From contig JAQCLA010000143.1 in assembly GCA_027592105.1 (NCBI GenBank), positions 1 to 6,352 on the forward strand: a stretch of DNA of 6,352 bases, given 5' to 3'. The stretch is from Pseudomonadota bacterium (GTDB lineage Bacteria > Pseudomonadota > Alphaproteobacteria > Rhodobacterales > Rhodobacteraceae). How positions within the stretch are numbered: position 1 is the stretch's first letter; each line of letters begins with the position of its first letter. Shown piece after piece: positions 5,934 to 6,352 of this stretch. Made by a program: the position numbers and the translations under genes. Under the pieces are notes generated by a model. The model did not search any database. It was not told the DNA's origin and saw only the letters and a program-made list of their open reading frames with translations.

Positions 5934-6352
5934 CGATCTCGCCGCGCTCGCGGCGCTCTATGATGACCCCAGCCCCTTGTCGCTGACCAAGGTCGCAAAA
6001 TCGCTGACACCGCACTATCGCGATTGGATCGCGGCATCGCGGTTCTGCATCCTATCCACCGTCGGCCCAGATGGTACGGATGCCAGCCCAAGGGGCGATG
6101 ACGGCCCGGTCGTGCGGATCATCGATGATCAGACACTCTGGCTTCCTGATTGGCGCGGCAACAACCGCCTCGATTGTTGCCGCAATATCCTGGCCGATGG
6201 GCGGGTGTCGCTTTTGTTCATGGTCGCGGGCTCAAGCAATGTGGTGCGCATCAATGCGCGCGCCGTGCTCAGCGATGATCCCGCCGTGACCCAGACATTC
6301 ACACAAGGCGGCCACCACCCCAAACTCGTCATCGTCATCACCCTGTCCGAGG
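5920..6352 (+). CDS. PPOX-class FMN-binding protein, DR2398-like (3' end cut)
   Basis: An open frame from the ATG at 5920 runs off the window; 144 residues are visible, and about 60 more are expected from the family's usual length of about 200. The segment from 'RFCILSTVGPDG' (41-52) through DASPRGD (54-60), the strand 'VVRIIDD' (64-70), LPDWRGNNR (75-83), RNILADGRVSLLF (88-100) and VVRINARAVLSDD (108-120) matches PPOX-type split-barrel flavoproteins of the kind called DR2398 or MSMEG_1061-like. These are expected to bind FMN or a related cofactor and carry out a redox reaction whose substrate is unknown; the match to pyridoxamine phosphate oxidase is only at fold level. The start overlaps plsC by 14 bases and has GAGG at 5907-5910, nine bases upstream, so it is probably the fourth gene of the operon. 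Confidence 0.85.
   Translation, partial: MRIIDDLAALAALYDDPSPLSLTKVAKSLTPHYRDWIAASRFCILSTVGPDGTDASPRGDDGPVVRIIDDQTLWLPDWRGNNRLDCCRNILADGRVSLLFMVAGSSNVVRINARAVLSDDPAVTQTFTQGGHHPKLVIVITLSE

Overview
This window reads as core chromosome of an alphaproteobacterium, most likely a member of the Rhodobacterales. The DNA is GC-rich, and the gene order is one I associate with that order: a TIGR02302/DUF4175 membrane protein, an MJ0042-type zinc-ribbon membrane protein, ftsE, ftsX, a PlsC-type acyltransferase and a PPOX-family flavoprotein. Assignments come from motifs and recall of the families, not from a search. I saw no tRNA, rRNA, CRISPR array, insertion sequence or phage gene, and no stretch whose base or codon use departs clearly from its neighbours.

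Layout. Positions 1-47 are a short leader with two strong, partly competing hairpins and a weak third one over the ribosome-binding region. Positions 48-2594 (+) encode an 848-residue DUF4175 protein: three membrane helices near the N-terminus, a beta-rich part, then long acidic Met/Gln-rich helices and a Gly-Gln repeat, probably all periplasmic. Its end faces the end of a minus-strand gene (2619-3446) for a zinc-ribbon protein with a proline-rich linker and one membrane helix. A bulged 12-bp hairpin covers the convergent junction. A 188-bp divergent intergenic region (3447-3634) follows and holds several dyads, including a 10-bp inverted repeat with arms 81 bp apart. From 3635 a tightly packed plus-strand operon runs to the right edge: ftsE, ftsX, plsC and a PPOX-family gene cut by the window end. 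Neighbours overlap by 4, 4 and 14 bases.

How the genes fit together. FtsE (ATPase) and FtsX (membrane subunit) form the division-associated complex that in other bacteria controls peptidoglycan hydrolases. PlsC makes phosphatidic acid for membrane phospholipid. Their overlaps suggest linked synthesis of a septation component and a membrane-lipid enzyme. The two flanking membrane proteins have no established function. A role alongside FtsEX at the envelope is a reasonable hypothesis but is not shown by the sequence.

Overall this is an ordinary housekeeping region. I did not find a clear undescribed system. The items most worth checking are the divergent regulatory region, the 5' leader hairpins, the convergent hairpin, and the architecture of the DUF4175 protein.
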